This document shows positions 52,397 to 63,272 of a stretch of 64,000 nucleotides of DNA, piece by piece. A program made the translations under genes and the position numbers. The notes under the pieces were generated by a model. That model was given only the letters and a program-made list of their open reading frames with translations. It was not told the DNA's origin and did not search any database. The stretch's first letter is position 1; each line of letters starts with the position of its first letter. The stretch covers positions 4,466,501 to 4,530,500 of the forward strand of contig NZ_CP036313.1 of NCBI RefSeq assembly GCF_004319545.1, read 5' to 3'. This DNA comes from Desulfobacter hydrogenophilus. GTDB taxonomy: Bacteria > Desulfobacterota > Desulfobacteria > Desulfobacterales > Desulfobacteraceae.

Positions 52397-53374
52397 ATGC
52401 TATTTATTACGAATCGGTTTCCAAGACAGAGCATTAGATCACGTAGAGGACGAAAGTTTGATTTTGATTTGGATAATAATGCTCCCAGTAATTCTGTCTT
52501 TTTTTGCGAAAAAACAGGTGAAGATTCCTATATAGAACTGGGGAGTATAAATTTTCTTTCTCAGCTCAAAGAAGCCCCCTATCGGCAAATTCTCATCTAC
52601 ATTCACGGTTTCTCAAACCTCCCCAAGAATGTCTTTAAAGCCGCAGAAGAGTTTCAAGGGTTATGCGATATAAAAAAAAAGAGAGAGATCTTGGTTGTTC
52701 CATTGATATGGCCCTGTGACAATAATTTGGGAATTGTTAAAGATTATTGGGATGATCAAAAAGCAGCTGATTCAAGCGCCTATTCGTTTTCCCGGATTTT
52801 AGAAAAATTTTTAGCTTGGCGAAGTTCGGAAAATTACAACCCTCAATCTGACCCTTGCTTCAAGAGGATTAATGTTCTGGCTCATTCAATGGGAAACAGA
52901 GTACTGAGAGAAACATTAGCCGCTTGGAATAGATACGACCTTTCTGATGGAGTACCACTAATTTTCCGCAGCACATTCCTGGTCGCTGCAGACATAGTTA
53001 ATGAGTCACTTCACAAAAACGAGCGGGGTGAATTGATATGCCATTCGTCGCGAAATGTTATTGTATATCATGCGTCTGATGATTTAGCGCTCCGCGCTAG
53101 CAAGGCTTCAAATCTCAAAAATAAAATTGCATCTCGCCGTCTTGGACATACCGGTCCTGAAGATATGCAGATGACACCCGCAAATGTTTATTCCGTCGAT
53201 TGTGATGACGTGAATAATGCTTATGACAAGCCAAAGGGGCATTCTTACTTCAGATCAGGAAGAAAGAGCGGACAGCCAGGATTAGTCTTTGACCACATTT
53301 TTGACACCTTGCAGTCAGGAAGAGTGTTCCCTGAAGATGAGTTTCGGCGTACGACAATAATTAAAGAAAAATAA
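52397..53374 (+). CDS. Alpha/beta hydrolase of the DUF900 type
   Basis: 325 residues from ATG 52397, chosen for AGGAGG at 52386-52391 (an in-frame ATG lies 30 bases upstream). It carries ILIYIHGFSNLPKN (oxyanion-hole HG region), the nucleophile elbow LAHSMGNR (GxSxG variant HSMGN) and a later His/Asp region (KGHSYF). DUF900 hydrolases are esterase-like proteins of unknown substrate. The base composition is more AT-rich than that of the neighbouring efflux genes. It stands alone. Confidence 0.78.
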   Translation: MLFITNRFPRQSIRSRRGRKFDFDLDNNAPSNSVFFCEKTGEDSYIELGSINFLSQLKEAPYRQILIYIHGFSNLPKNVFKAAEEFQGLCDIKKKREILVVPLIWPCDNNLGIVKDYWDDQKAADSSAYSFSRILEKFLAWRSSENYNPQSDPCFKRINVLAHSMGNRVLRETLAAWNRYDLSDGVPLIFRSTFLVAADIVNESLHKNERGELICHSSRNVIVYHASDDLALRASKASNLKNKIASRRLGHTGPEDMQMTPANVYSVDCDDVNNAYDKPKGHSYFRSGRKSGQPGLVFDHIFDTLQSGRVFPEDEFRRTTIIKEK

Positions 53375-53509
53375 ATACCCGTCACGCTGAACTAGTGGCT
53401 TAGGGAATACAGTGTCATTTTGACATTACGACCCATATCTCGAAAACAGGTGAGGGGTTTCAAGTAAAATTGCAAGCCGAAGACAGACCAAAATTTCCAC
53501 TTTTTCCAA

Positions 53510-53546
53510 CAAGATAATTCACCGGATAAACCGGTGAATTATCTTG
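53510..53546. other. Perfect 16-bp inverted repeat
   Basis: CAAGATAATTCACCGG, ATAAA, CCGGTGAATTATCTTG: a perfect stem of 16 bp with a 5-base loop. No T-run follows, so it is not a standard terminator; it may be a recombination or protein-binding site. Confidence 0.6.
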
Positions 53547-53754
53547 TTCACGGCAGTCTGGTTACGTGGAGCCTTATTAACTGCCTTCTTAGCCGGTATC
53601 GGATCTTACGAAAGCATTATACGCATTACCGGTCAAATTGTGGTAAAGCGGCTGAGCTCCAGAAAATGGATAGGGAACTGGGATCCCTACGCAAGAAAGA
53701 AATGTTTCTTTCCCTATTTCTCCTTTTAAATAACACCCAGACTCAACCCACACA

Positions 53755-53850
53755 AAAATTGAAAGATCTATGGAAGTTACACAGACTTTCATATAAACAG
53801 CCATAGGCTGACTTGGTCTATAAATACCGAGGCTCAACCCACAACAAAGC
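53755..53850 (+). repeat. Composite repeat, modules A-B (copy 4)
   Basis: Module A (TTGAAAGATCTATGGAAGTT ACACAGACTTTCATATA) followed by module B (ACAGCCATAGGCTGACTTGG TCTATAAATACCGAGGCTCA ACCCACAAC). In copy 2 the two modules occur in the order B-A on the same relative strand, suggesting the family was once a longer tandem array. Confidence 0.7.
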
Positions 53851-53989
53851 ATGAAAGTAATTCAGTAACTTATTGGAACTTTCATATAAAAAAAACTACG
53901 GAATCCTTAGCGCAACTTTTTGTTCCGTTGGACTTCAACCCCCCTAATACAGCATTATTTTTGGTAACATGCCGTTGGAAATGGATAAA

Positions 53990-56900
53990 CTACTCTTCAA
54001 AAATACGCCACCCGCCGCCCAGTGCCTTGTAGAGTCGAACAGCGTTCTGGCTTACCGTGCCTTCGCTTACGACGAGCTTTTCCTGGAAGCTGAGCAACGA
54101 ACGCTGCGCATCAAGCACATTGTTGAAGTCGGAAAGGCCATTGCTGTATTGATCCTGGGCCAGCTCTTCCGCGGCACGTGCAGCTTCGACAGCGATCCTA
54201 AGCGAAGCGCGACGCTTTTTTTCCTTGCGGTAATCCATCAAAGTATCACGCACTTCCTGCACACCATTCAGGACCGCGGATTCATATGCATACAGGTACT
54301 GTTCCTGGACCGCTTCCTGAATTTTGATATTGTTACGGATAGAACCGGAGTAAAATATCGGCCAGCGAATTCCGGGTATAATGCTGTATTTCCCACTGTC
54401 TGACTCGAAAAGCGTAGACGATTCCAAAGACTCCAGCCCGATGGAGCCGGTCAGCGTAAATTTGGGATAAAGATCGGCCACGGCTACACCGATTCGCGCC
54501 GTCTGTGCGGCCAGCTCACGCTCGGCGCGTTGGACATCCGGGCGGCGGCGCAACAGGTCCGCCGGAATGCCCTCAAGCACCAGATCAGATTGCGGTATCC
54601 GGTCAATATTCGGAATTTGCAGACTGCCCGGCATCTCACCTGCCAATACCGAGAGGGCATTTCGGGCGCTCTCCAGCCCGGCCTCAAGGGAGGGGATTTC
54701 GGCCCGCGTGCTTTCGAGATTGTAACGCGCTTGTTGCACGGCCAGTCCATTGCCCAAGCCGATGTTAAACCTGTCGGCAAGGATCTCATAGGTATCCTGC
54801 TGAACTTCCAGGTTGGCCCGTGATACGGTCAGGCGGTGCTGGTAGGTGCGGACGCTGAGATAGGCGATGGCAGTCTCCGAGGCCACGCTGACCCGGACGT
54901 CATCCAGCCCGACCCCGATTGCTTCCCAATCCGCAACGGCTGCTTCAACGGACCGTCTGGTTCCGCCAAAAATATCGATTTCCCAGACGGCATCGAATGC
55001 GGTGCTGTAGAGGGTGGTGGAACCGGTGTCCGACAGACCGTTTGTCGAAGAATCGGAGCGATCGACACTGCCGCTTAGATCGACGGTCGGCCCATAGGCG
55101 GCCTTGGTCCGGGCCAGTTGGGCGCGGGCTTGACGGACCCGAGCCACGGCCATCTTGAGGTCATGGTTGTTGCTCAGCGCCCGTTGGACCATATCGGTCA
55201 GCACCGGATCGTCGAATTGATTCCACCATTCGGCCACATCCACCTCGAGATTCCGCGCATCGGGGATGTCCGGCAGACTGGGCCGCTGGTAGTCCGGCCC
55301 CACCGACATGCAACCGACCATCAGCATCGGCAATAACAACAGCAACATGGACAGGTGCTTCGCTGCGGAACGGTTACGGATGACGTACATCTTTTCCCGG
55401 AACGTCTGAAACAGCACAAAGAGTGCCGGGACCAGTACAATCCCAAACAAGGTGGCGGCCAGCATCCCGGAGAACACAGTGGTGCCGATGACCCGGCGGC
55501 TGGCAGAGCCGGCACCGCTTGCGAACACCATGGGCAATACACCAAGGATGAAGGTAAAGGCGGTCATCAATACCGCACGGAACCGCTGTTTTGCTCCATC
55601 GGCAGCCGCCTCAATGATCGAAAGGCCTCTTTCACGCCGGGCTTTGGAAAATTCAACGATAAGGATCGCGTTTTTACTGGCCAGGCCGACCAGCAAAATC
55701 ACGCCGAGCTGGGCATAGATACTCAGCGGCAATTTGATGACCATCAGGCCTGCCAGGGCGCCAAGCACGGCTACCGCAGTTGAAAGGATTACTGGTAGCG
55801 GCGTGGTCCAACTTTCATACTGGGCCACGAGAAAAAGATAGGCAAAGATAATGGCCATTATGAAGATCAGGGTAGCCGATCCTGCGATGGTGGCTTCCTG
55901 ATAGCTGAGTCCCGACCAATCAAAGGAATAGCCTTCCGGGAGTGCTGTTTCAGCAATTTTGGAGACCTTGATCATTGAATCTCCACTGCTGATCATCGGA
56001 GCCGTAAAAGCGGTGATGCCGGCCGCTGAAAATTTGTTGTAGCGTTCGATCATTCTCGGCGCCAGGGTGGTTTTCGTCGTAACCAGGCTGCCCAGGGGCA
56101 CCATGGCGCCGTTGCGGTTCTTTACATGGATATTGTTGAGGGCCTCAAGATTCTTCCGGTGCGGCCAGTCAGCCTGGACAATGGCCTTGTTCACCTGTCC
56201 GTCAAAGTTGACATCATTTACATAGAGCGAGCCCAGATAGTTCTGCAGCGCGCTGAAAATACTGCTGACCTCAACCTGCATCAAAGCAGCCTTGGTGCGG
56301 TCCACATCCAGATAGAGATGAGGCGTTGAAGCGGAATAGGAACTGAAGCCGAACATGATTTCCGGCGCCATGTTAAGTTGCATCAAAAAATTATTCATGA
56401 CGGACTGAAGCTGCTGGGGATCGTTGTCGGCGGTGGCCTGCAGGCGAATATCCAGGCCGCCGCTGTTGCCCAGGCCCATGATGGCGGGTGGCACAAATAG
56501 GTTGAGCTGCGCGCCCGGCTCTGTGGCCAGCCGCGCCTGCAGCTTTTGTTGGATGGCCGTAATGCTCAGCTCGGGAGATTCACGTCTGCTCCAGTGATCA
56601 AGGCCGAACATGAAGAAGGCCATGTTTTCGGAAGTACCGCCCATCATGCTGAAACCAACTACCTGAACGGTGTAGTCGATCCCCGGTTCATTCTGCAGCG
56701 GCGTCAACACATGCTCCAGCAGGGCCTCGGTGCGAGCGCGTGTGGCCCCTTCGGGCAGTTGTGCCATCCCGAAAATGACGCCTTGGTCTTCATCGGGCAG
56801 GAAAGCTGTCGAACTCATGTTGAACAGGAAATACACACCGCCGAAGACACCAAGCAAAATCATGGTGGTGAAGACCAGTTTGCGGGCAATATATGTACTG

Positions 56901-58477
56901 CCGGAAACATATCCGCCCCGTATGCGGTTGAGCGCGGTATTGAACCAGTGTTTTGGGCCCTGTTCTTTGGGTTTAACCACCTGAAGAAAGGTTGCGCAGA
57001 GTGCAGGACTGAGTGTGAGGGCGTTGAGCGTGGAAAAGAAGACCGCTGCTGAAATTGACACCGCGAACTGTTGGTAAATCTTGCCGGTAATTCCTGCCAT
57101 AAATCCGATGGGAACAAAAATGGACAACAGTACCAGCGTGGTGGCGATAACCGCTCCGCTGACTTGCTGCATCGCTTTGATGGCCGCACTTTTTTGGTCG
57201 AGCCCTTCGCTTTCCATCAGCTCCATGACCCGTTCAACCACCACAATGGCGTCGTCCACCACCAGGCCGATAGCCAGCACCAGGCCGAAGAGCGTCAGCG
57301 TGTTGATGCTGTAGCCAAGGGCTGCAAGCACCATGAAGGTGGCGCAGAGAGAGACCGGGATGGTGATTGATGGTATCAGCGTGGCACGCCAGTTCTGCAA
57401 AAAGACATAGCAGACGACGACCACGAGCAGGAAGGTTAGCCCAAGCGTCAACACAATTTCCCGGATGCTGGTGCGGACAAATTCGGAGGCGTCGTAGGGC
57501 AGTATGGTTTCAAGGCCTTCGGGATAATCCTTTTCGAGCCGCGTCAGTTCCGTCTGCAGCACATCCATGGTGTCGAGCGCGTTGGAGCCCGGCGTACGGC
57601 TCAGACCCAGCGCCACACAGGGGGCGCCGTTGTATTTGGCGGAAAAAAGATAGCTGTCCGATCCCTTCTCTATGCGTGCGACATCCTTAAGGTAGACCAC
57701 AGCGCCGTCGTCCCCAGTACGCACCACGATGTTGCCGAAGGATTCAGTATCATTCAATCGTCCTTCCGCGGTCAAGGTAAAGACAACCTGTCCGGAGCCG
57801 TCGTCCGGCGTAGAGCCGATGGACCCGATGGAGGCCTGTAGGTTCTGGTTACGGATGGCCGACGTTACTTCGTCAACGCCGATTCCCAGTGCGGAGATGC
57901 GGTCGGAATCCAGCCAGACGCGCATGCTGTATTTGGGGCCATAAACCTGTGCGCGGCTGATGCCGGGGATACGTTCAATGGTCGGCTGGATGATTTTATA
58001 GGTGTAGTCGCTCATTAACTGTTCATCAATACTGTGGTCGGGCGAGCGGACAATCACAAAACCGAGCATGTCGGCTGATTCGGTTTCAACCGTCACGCCC
58101 TGCTGCACCACTTCGGTCGGCAGCATCGGTTCGGCCTGGGACACACGGTTCTGGACCTTTACCTGCGCCATGTCCGGATCGGTACCGACGGCGAAGGTTA
58201 CGGTGAGTGAGTAGCTTCCCGAATTGTCGGAGGTCGATGACATGTAAATCATGTCCTGCACGCCGTTCACGGCATCTTCAATGGGTCCGGCCACGATGTC
58301 GGCCATGACTTCGGCGCTCGCACCGGGGTAGCTTGCACGCACCACGATCTGCGGCGGTGTGACCTGGGGGTACTGGGTAATCGGCAGGGAGGTGATCGAA
58401 AGAATCCCCGCCAGCATAAGAACAATGGAAACCACACCCGCCAGACGCGGGCGCTCAATGAATACCCGTGAAATCAT
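53990..58477 (-). CDS. RND efflux pump fused in frame to an outer-membrane channel
   Basis: 1495 residues in one uninterrupted frame. Residues 1 to about 1029 are an AcrB/HAE1-type RND pump: [16 protein letters not shown], proton-relay aspartates in [19 protein letters not shown] and the relay Lys in [18 protein letters not shown]. Residues from about 1030 ([14 protein letters not shown]...) are an OprM/NodT-type channel with its own signal peptide and lipobox-like MLMVGC, then SVGPDYQRP and the two alpha-helical hairpin repeats. Normally these are two genes. In the fusion the signal would act as a thirteenth membrane segment, and signal peptidase II cleavage at the Cys could free the channel. 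An internal start at 55390 is the alternative. The start overlaps the MFP gene (ATGA). GC content is higher than in the surroundings. Confidence 0.88.
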   Translation of the reverse strand: MISRVFIERPRLAGVVSIVLMLAGILSITSLPITQYPQVTPPQIVVRASYPGASAEVMADIVAGPIEDAVNGVQDMIYMSSTSDNSGSYSLTVTFAVGTDPDMAQVKVQNRVSQAEPMLPTEVVQQGVTVETESADMLGFVIVRSPDHSIDEQLMSDYTYKIIQPTIERIPGISRAQVYGPKYSMRVWLDSDRISALGIGVDEVTSAIRNQNLQASIGSIGSTPDDGSGQVVFTLTAEGRLNDTESFGNIVVRTGDDGAVVYLKDVARIEKGSDSYLFSAKYNGAPCVALGLSRTPGSNALDTMDVLQTELTRLEKDYPEGLETILPYDASEFVRTSIREIVLTLGLTFLLVVVVCYVFLQNWRATLIPSITIPVSLCATFMVLAALGYSINTLTLFGLVLAIGLVVDDAIVVVERVMELMESEGLDQKSAAIKAMQQVSGAVIATTLVLLSIFVPIGFMAGITGKIYQQFAVSISAAVFFSTLNALTLSPALCATFLQVVKPKEQGPKHWFNTALNRIRGGYVSGSTYIARKLVFTTMILLGVFGGVYFLFNMSSTAFLPDEDQGVIFGMAQLPEGATRARTEALLEHVLTPLQNEPGIDYTVQVVGFSMMGGTSENMAFFMFGLDHWSRRESPELSITAIQQKLQARLATEPGAQLNLFVPPAIMGLGNSGGLDIRLQATADNDPQQLQSVMNNFLMQLNMAPEIMFGFSSYSASTPHLYLDVDRTKAALMQVEVSSIFSALQNYLGSLYVNDVNFDGQVNKAIVQADWPHRKNLEALNNIHVKNRNGAMVPLGSLVTTKTTLAPRMIERYNKFSAAGITAFTAPMISSGDSMIKVSKIAETALPEGYSFDWSGLSYQEATIAGSATLIFIMAIIFAYLFLVAQYESWTTPLPVILSTAVAVLGALAGLMVIKLPLSIYAQLGVILLVGLASKNAILIVEFSKARRERGLSIIEAAADGAKQRFRAVLMTAFTFILGVLPMVFASGAGSASRRVIGTTVFSGMLAATLFGIVLVPALFVLFQTFREKMYVIRNRSAAKHLSMLLLLLPMLMVGCMSVGPDYQRPSLPDIPDARNLEVDVAEWWNQFDDPVLTDMVQRALSNNHDLKMAVARVRQARAQLARTKAAYGPTVDLSGSVDRSDSSTNGLSDTGSTTLYSTAFDAVWEIDIFGGTRRSVEAAVADWEAIGVGLDDVRVSVASETAIAYLSVRTYQHRLTVSRANLEVQQDTYEILADRFNIGLGNGLAVQQARYNLESTRAEIPSLEAGLESARNALSVLAGEMPGSLQIPNIDRIPQSDLVLEGIPADLLRRRPDVQRAERELAAQTARIGVAVADLYPKFTLTGSIGLESLESSTLFESDSGKYSIIPGIRWPIFYSGSIRNNIKIQEAVQEQYLYAYESAVLNGVQEVRDTLMDYRKEKKRRASLRIAVEAARAAEELAQDQYSNGLSDFNNVLDAQRSLLSFQEKLVVSEGTVSQNAVRLYKALGGGWRIFEE

Positions 58478-59616
58478 TTTCCGGCCTCCTGCAAAGTAAC
58501 CTGGGCAGTCATACCCGGCCGGGCTTTTTGTACACCGTCAACCACGATACGGTCGCCGGCCTTCAGTCCGGAAAGCACCACAAAGTCGCCTTCAACTGAT
58601 TCACCGATTTCAATGCGGGCGGTACCGACCTGTCCCTCCCCGTTAACCGTCAGCACATAGGATCCCTGCGGATCAAGCAGCCGTGCCCGTTGGGGAATAC
58701 GGATGCCCATGGGGCGTTGCCGCAAACCGAGCAGAATGTTGACGTAACCGCCGGGGACCAGTCGCCCGTCGGGATTATCGAACAAGTAGCGGACCGCCAT
58801 GGTGCCGGTTTCGGAATTCATAACGTTATCGTCGAACTCCTTCTTGCCGACTAGCGGAAGCTGCGTTCCGTTCGGCAGACGAATGTGGGCAACCAGGCCG
58901 TCGGCGGTGCCTGCTAACTCCCGAGCACGGAAGTCCAAATAATCGCGGTCGGTCATCGAAAAGACCACACGGATCGGACTGGTCTGTACTATGCGGGCAA
59001 GTTCGCCGGAGGCGGAAGTGACATAATTGCCCTTGGTCACTTTGGCCATGCCGATGCGGCCGCTGATCGGCGCGCGCACTTTTGCATAACCCAAGTCAAT
59101 CCTGGCCAGGTTCAGGTTGGCCGCCGCCTGTTTCAGGTTGGCCACGGCCTGCAATTGGTCGCTTTCCGCAGTGTCGAGATCCGACTGTGAAACGCTGCGT
59201 TTATTCGCCTCACGCATACGTTTGAGGAATTTTTCGGCGCGGTCCAGTTCGGCTTTGGCACGGGCCAGCTCGGCCTCGCGCACTTCAACCATGGCCTGAT
59301 ATTGTTTCTGATCGATGGTGAAGAGCAGGTCACCCGCTTCCACAAAAGAACCTTCCGTGAAATGGACATCGTCAATGTAGCCCGCAACTTCCGAACGGAC
59401 CATGACCTCCTGCACCGGCTCGACCGTTGCAATATGGTCGTCGAGCACATCCAGCGGCCGTTCCTTCAGCTCAACGGCGATCACCGCGGGTGGCGGCATT
59501 TCACCCATACCCATCATGCCCGGCGGCGGTCCGCCTGACGGAATAAACAGACTGATAAAATAGCCCACGCCGATCAGAACTATCGCGATAACCACTTTTC
59601 CGATTGCCTTTACCAT
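58474..59616 (-). CDS. RND membrane fusion protein, AcrA-like
   Basis: 380 residues. An N-terminal anchor ([20 protein letters not shown]), lipoyl halves ([31 protein letters not shown] and [20 protein letters not shown]), a helical hairpin between them (about 105-165) and the beta-barrel and membrane-proximal domains ending with [20 protein letters not shown]. It bridges the RND pump and the outer-membrane channel in the periplasm. The stop overlaps the pump start by 4 bases. AGGAG precedes the ATG at 59616. Confidence 0.92.
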   Translation of the reverse strand: MVKAIGKVVIAIVLIGVGYFISLFIPSGGPPPGMMGMGEMPPPAVIAVELKERPLDVLDDHIATVEPVQEVMVRSEVAGYIDDVHFTEGSFVEAGDLLFTIDQKQYQAMVEVREAELARAKAELDRAEKFLKRMREANKRSVSQSDLDTAESDQLQAVANLKQAAANLNLARIDLGYAKVRAPISGRIGMAKVTKGNYVTSASGELARIVQTSPIRVVFSMTDRDYLDFRARELAGTADGLVAHIRLPNGTQLPLVGKKEFDDNVMNSETGTMAVRYLFDNPDGRLVPGGYVNILLGLRQRPMGIRIPQRARLLDPQGSYVLTVNGEGQVGTARIEIGESVEGDFVVLSGLKAGDRIVVDGVQKARPGMTAQVTLQEAGK

Positions 59617-59646
59617 TCGACCCCTCCTTATTTGAAGTTCTCCGGC

Positions 59647-60255
59647 TCAGTTGGAAAGACTGCTGAACAGCAGGTCAAAACTTTCCAGTATCACTTCCAC
59701 AAATTTATTCCGATCATATTCGCCGTACATCGCCAAATGCATTGCACCAATCCAAGATGAAGCAAAACAAAGTGCAAGCGTCCGCGCGTCCTTTTCGTTA
59801 CTCAACGCACCTTTTTCCTGCAGCCGCACAAGTTTTTTTTCAAAATCTTTCATCGGATCGACGCGCAGTTCCGCCAGTTTTTCATGCACTTGTGCCATCA
59901 GCTCGGTTGACCACTCAATCTGGAAACCGCAGAAAAACTCAAACTTCCAGACCTCCTCATCACTCACAATTGTATTGGCAAACTCGACTATTCCCTCACG
60001 CAGATCCGCCACGCTTTTCGGCTCCATATTTTCAAAACGTTTACACTGCTTTTCTTCTCCGTATGAGATCATAGCAGCCAAAAGTTCAGGTTTTGTTTTG
60101 AAATGCCAATAAACCGCGCCCTTCGTCAGCCCGATCTCGTTGGCAATATCCACGAACGTGGTTTTAGAATAGCCTTTTTCCGAACAGAGCTTCAGCGCGG
60201 CATCCAGAATCTGCTGCCGTGTCTTCTCCGCCTCTTTTTTTGTTTTTCTTGCCAT
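59647..60255 (-). CDS. TetR-family repressor of the efflux operon
   Basis: 202 residues. N-terminal helix-turn-helix KTRQQILDAALKLCSEKGYS, KTTFVDIANEIGLTKGAVYW, HFKTKPELLAAM is classic TetR/AcrR. The C-terminal ligand domain resembles AcrR/TtgR. It is the first gene of the tetR-MFP-RND unit (30-base gap), in the same direction, so it likely represses its own operon. AAGGAAA precedes the ATG. A small MITE-like element directly abuts the ribosome binding region upstream (60265-60358). Confidence 0.92.
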   Translation of the reverse strand: MARKTKKEAEKTRQQILDAALKLCSEKGYSKTTFVDIANEIGLTKGAVYWHFKTKPELLAAMISYGEEKQCKRFENMEPKSVADLREGIVEFANTIVSDEEVWKFEFFCGFQIEWSTELMAQVHEKLAELRVDPMKDFEKKLVRLQEKGALSNEKDARTLALCFASSWIGAMHLAMYGEYDRNKFVEVILESFDLLFSSLSN

Positions 60256-60264
60256 AGATTTTCC

Positions 60265-60358
60265 TTAGTTTAGAAATGAGTCCGAAATAACTGAACCTGG
60301 GAACGCGGGCGTCCCGGATATAACAAAATGGGTAAGTTATTTAAGACCCGTTCCTTAA
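60265..60358 (-). mobile_element. MITE-like element, second subfamily (copy 2), upstream of tetR
   Basis: Ends GTTTAGAAATGAGTCCGAAA TAACTGA on the left and, inverted, GGAACGGGTCTTAAATAACT TAC on the right; about 15 of 20 inner positions agree. TTA occurs at both flanks (60265-60267 and about 60356-60358). It contains the palindrome GGGAACGCGGGCGTCCC. Matches the repeat at 49996-50055. Confidence 0.5.
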
Positions 60359-60467
60359 TGGCGCGTACTATACATACCTTCCAGCAGGTATGCAATAAAA
60401 ATAAGAAAATAGAACAGGAATAAATTTTTCCCATCGACCGGTACTCTCTACCGGGACCATGAAAAAA

Positions 60468-62987
60468 TCATGGGGCTTCGTTATCCACAGCAAGTCCCTC
60501 ATCCTTGGCCCGTTGGGAGACTTCCATCAGTTTCACCTGTTCTTTAAGCACCTTTTTATTGGCTTCTTCGGATTTTTCCTGCAATGCAAGCTTCTCTTTA
60601 ATATGCGTTAACAGGTCCGGGTCATTGAACTGCATGTCATCGGCATCTTTGATAAAGTCCGTGGCGGATCTTGCGGCCTGCTGGGCTATTTTCTTTGCGG
60701 CATCCACCCTTTTTTCAGCATGTTTGAGCTCATCAAACAGATGCGCCAACTCACCGGCCCGGCCCTCTTCCGGGGATGAATCCAGTTCGATTTTCTGTAC
60801 TGCCATGACCATGGCAACCGTTTTCAGGCCCGGCAGAAGCTGGTCTGCCGGCAAGTCTCCAAACATCAGGGCATCATCTTTTTTCAGGGACACAGGAAGA
60901 AAAACCAAATCGGTCTCTGCTGATATGTCAAAAAACACCTTTTCATTGACTCCAAGGACAATCTTGGGCTCGGCCTGGATACGAAACTCATCCAGGGTGT
61001 CGGAAAGCATCTGCATGATCTGCTCGTTATCCCGGTCCAGATAGCAGGCTAAAAGCCTGATTTTGGCGTCTTCCCAATGATCGTCTCTTGTAATCAGATA
61101 GGCAAGAAGAAGCATGAGCCGGCTGGTGTCGTCATCCTGCCACCAGACATCAATGGTTTTGTCTTTCCCGATGCTTTCATCAGATTCAGGCAAATCTTTT
61201 TGATCCCAGAGAATGATATTGCACCCGGACTGAATTGCCGGCCTTATCAACTCCCGGTAATTGTGGAACTGGACTGGGTCATCATTCTTGGCATACGGCT
61301 CATTCCAACTCAAAAGCACGGTATTCGCCTTGACCGGCCCAAGTCCAAAACTCTGGCACAGCACTGCCAGGCCGTTGGCCGCATACTCTGAAGAGAGCAC
61401 AAGGGAAAATGCTGAACTTTCTTTTTCGGAAATGATCCGGGCCAGATCCTTTTCCGCCTCTGCCTTAAGTTTTACAGCACGGTATCCCCGTGCCTGGAGT
61501 ATCCGTACGGCTGTTGTAATACCGCTTTTCCCCTCGACCAGAGAAGAAAAATCCAGCAACTGCTTCATCTGTTCTTCGTCATTGGACAATACAAGGAGAT
61601 AGGGTCGCCAGTCCCTTGCATGCGCGTGAACCTTTTGTGCGCCCAGCAGATTGTCCCTGACCAGTTTAAGATGGTAAGATCGCCGGCTGTCCGCCCACCT
61701 TGCAGGGCCAGATACCCGTTTGAGATATTGAAAAATAGCAAACAAAATGGCCACGGCAGCAATCCCGGTCTTAAAATCAATGGCCAGCATCACGCCCAGG
61801 CAAATCAACGCGCCCACAAGGCTGATTTTTTTATTGTACCATTTAAACCGTGGCCTGAAAGACGGGGTCTCGGCAGAGGCCTCAAAATAGGTGGCATAAT
61901 TGAGCAAGCCGTAGGAGATCAGGAAAAACATGGAGACCACCCCTGCAATCAGGTCCAGCTGCCCCATAAAAACAGTGAACACAGCAATACCAAAAGAGAG
62001 CAGCACAGCCCGACGGGGATTGTCGGACGGCCCATAGCCCTTGGCAAAGGGGTTAAGAATGGGAAATATTTTATCCGAGGCCAGGGACTTTAAAATTCTG
62101 GGCGCTCCAAGAAACGAGGCCATGGCCGAAGACAGGGTGGCGGCAATAACACCGGCATTGATCAGCCAGCCATACATGGAAATTTGTTGCATGGCCCCGT
62201 AGTCACCGGCCAGGGTTTGCAAAGGTGTGGAAGCGGCAAACACCACAGCCACGGAAAAATAGACCAGTATGGAGATAAAAACTGCGGCAAACGTGCCTGT
62301 GGGCAGACTTTTACCCGGGTCTTTAAGATCGCCGGACATGCTCACCCCTTGGGTAAACCCGGTCACCGCCGGAAAAAACAGGGCAAAAAGAATCCAGAAA
62401 GAAGCCGTGCCTTCCCCCGCGACCCAGTTTTCCATCAAAAGTCCGGTGTTCCACTGCCGGAGACCGCCAATGTAAAAGGATAGTAGCGCCAGAATCAAAA
62501 ACACCATGACCACATACTGGAACTTGGTGGCCAGATCCGCGCCGATCCATGCAAGCATAAAAAGAAACAGCAACGCCGTACCTGCAATAAGCTGTACCGT
62601 AACATGGCCGTTCAGGCCAAGGATGGCTGTCAGGGCCTCCCCGAAACCAATGCAGTAAAAGGCAATGGATACGGACTGGGCTATAAACAACACAATGCCG
62701 ATGGCCCCGCCGAACTCTATGCCAAGGGTCCTTGAAATCAGGTAATAGTCACCGCCGCCGCCAACCTTCATATTGGTGGAAACAGCAGCCAAAGAAAAAC
62801 TGGTCAGAACGGAAATCAGATTGGCCACGGCAATGATAATCAACGCTTTTCCAAGTCCGGCAGCACCCACCACATACCCTAAACGCAGGAAAAGAATGAT
62901 CCCGAGAATGGTCAAAACACTCGGTGTAAAAACACCGGAAAACGTACCTAACCGGCCGGTAACGACCTCATTGCTATCTGATGACAT
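60468..62987 (-). CDS. SLC12-like cation-chloride cotransporter / APC permease
   Basis: 839 residues. The N-terminal ~410 residues form about 12 membrane helices with the SLC12 marks GVFTPSVLTILGIILFLRLG and GGGGDYYLISRTLGIEFGGA IGIVLF, and FFPAVTGFTQGVSMSGDLKD PGKSLPTGT. The C-terminal ~420 residues are cytoplasmic and match the SLC12 C-terminal domain, ending in a charged helical region (AEKRVDAAKKIAQQAARSAT...). Bacterial members move chloride with K+ or Na+, or amino acids. This is a full-length member. It is transcribed alone, with CTTTTCC-rich sequence before the ATG on the minus strand giving a ribosome site AAGGAAAA. Confidence 0.85.
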   Translation of the reverse strand: MSSDSNEVVTGRLGTFSGVFTPSVLTILGIILFLRLGYVVGAAGLGKALIIIAVANLISVLTSFSLAAVSTNMKVGGGGDYYLISRTLGIEFGGAIGIVLFIAQSVSIAFYCIGFGEALTAILGLNGHVTVQLIAGTALLFLFMLAWIGADLATKFQYVVMVFLILALLSFYIGGLRQWNTGLLMENWVAGEGTASFWILFALFFPAVTGFTQGVSMSGDLKDPGKSLPTGTFAAVFISILVYFSVAVVFAASTPLQTLAGDYGAMQQISMYGWLINAGVIAATLSSAMASFLGAPRILKSLASDKIFPILNPFAKGYGPSDNPRRAVLLSFGIAVFTVFMGQLDLIAGVVSMFFLISYGLLNYATYFEASAETPSFRPRFKWYNKKISLVGALICLGVMLAIDFKTGIAAVAILFAIFQYLKRVSGPARWADSRRSYHLKLVRDNLLGAQKVHAHARDWRPYLLVLSNDEEQMKQLLDFSSLVEGKSGITTAVRILQARGYRAVKLKAEAEKDLARIISEKESSAFSLVLSSEYAANGLAVLCQSFGLGPVKANTVLLSWNEPYAKNDDPVQFHNYRELIRPAIQSGCNIILWDQKDLPESDESIGKDKTIDVWWQDDDTSRLMLLLAYLITRDDHWEDAKIRLLACYLDRDNEQIMQMLSDTLDEFRIQAEPKIVLGVNEKVFFDISAETDLVFLPVSLKKDDALMFGDLPADQLLPGLKTVAMVMAVQKIELDSSPEEGRAGELAHLFDELKHAEKRVDAAKKIAQQAARSATDFIKDADDMQFNDPDLLTHIKEKLALQEKSEEANKKVLKEQVKLMEVSQRAKDEGLAVDNEAP

Positions 62988-63269
62988 GGACTTTTCCTTA
63001 AATTAAACGAGGGTGAATAACCGAAAGCATGGCGGCCATGCGGCATGTTTTTAATCAACTATTTACCATGGCTGAGGTTGCTGGTAAATAACCGGTTTCA
63101 GAGATTTAAAAATTACTTTTTGTTCGCGGGGCAATCCCATGGGAAAAAATACGGTTACCCGCCAATATAATTGATTCTTGGCTTTTGAAAGCAGGTACAA
63201 TATATGGTGGCCGGATAATTTACTGCAAGGCGTTCAATCATCACGGTGCGCCCACCTGAAACGGGTCAA
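62988..63269. other. Intergenic stretch, no gene seen
   Basis: 282 bases upstream of the cotransporter gene and before the MITE. Contains its presumed promoter; no boxes recognised with confidence. Confidence 0.4.
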
Positions 63270-63272
63270 TTA

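Larger units (their letters stand above)
53375..53989. other. Intergenic stretch with hairpin and composite repeat
   Basis: 615 bases between the hydrolase and efflux genes. It holds a perfect 16-bp hairpin (53510-53546) and repeat copy 4 (53755-53850). A 61-codon frame at 53544-53729 starts within the hairpin's edge and has no family I recognise; I do not call it a gene. Confidence 0.45.

Noticed and set aside
53544..53729. 61-codon frame with a hydrophobic start
   Set aside because: No ribosome binding site, starts at the edge of a palindrome, no family recognised, and its end runs near a repeat.
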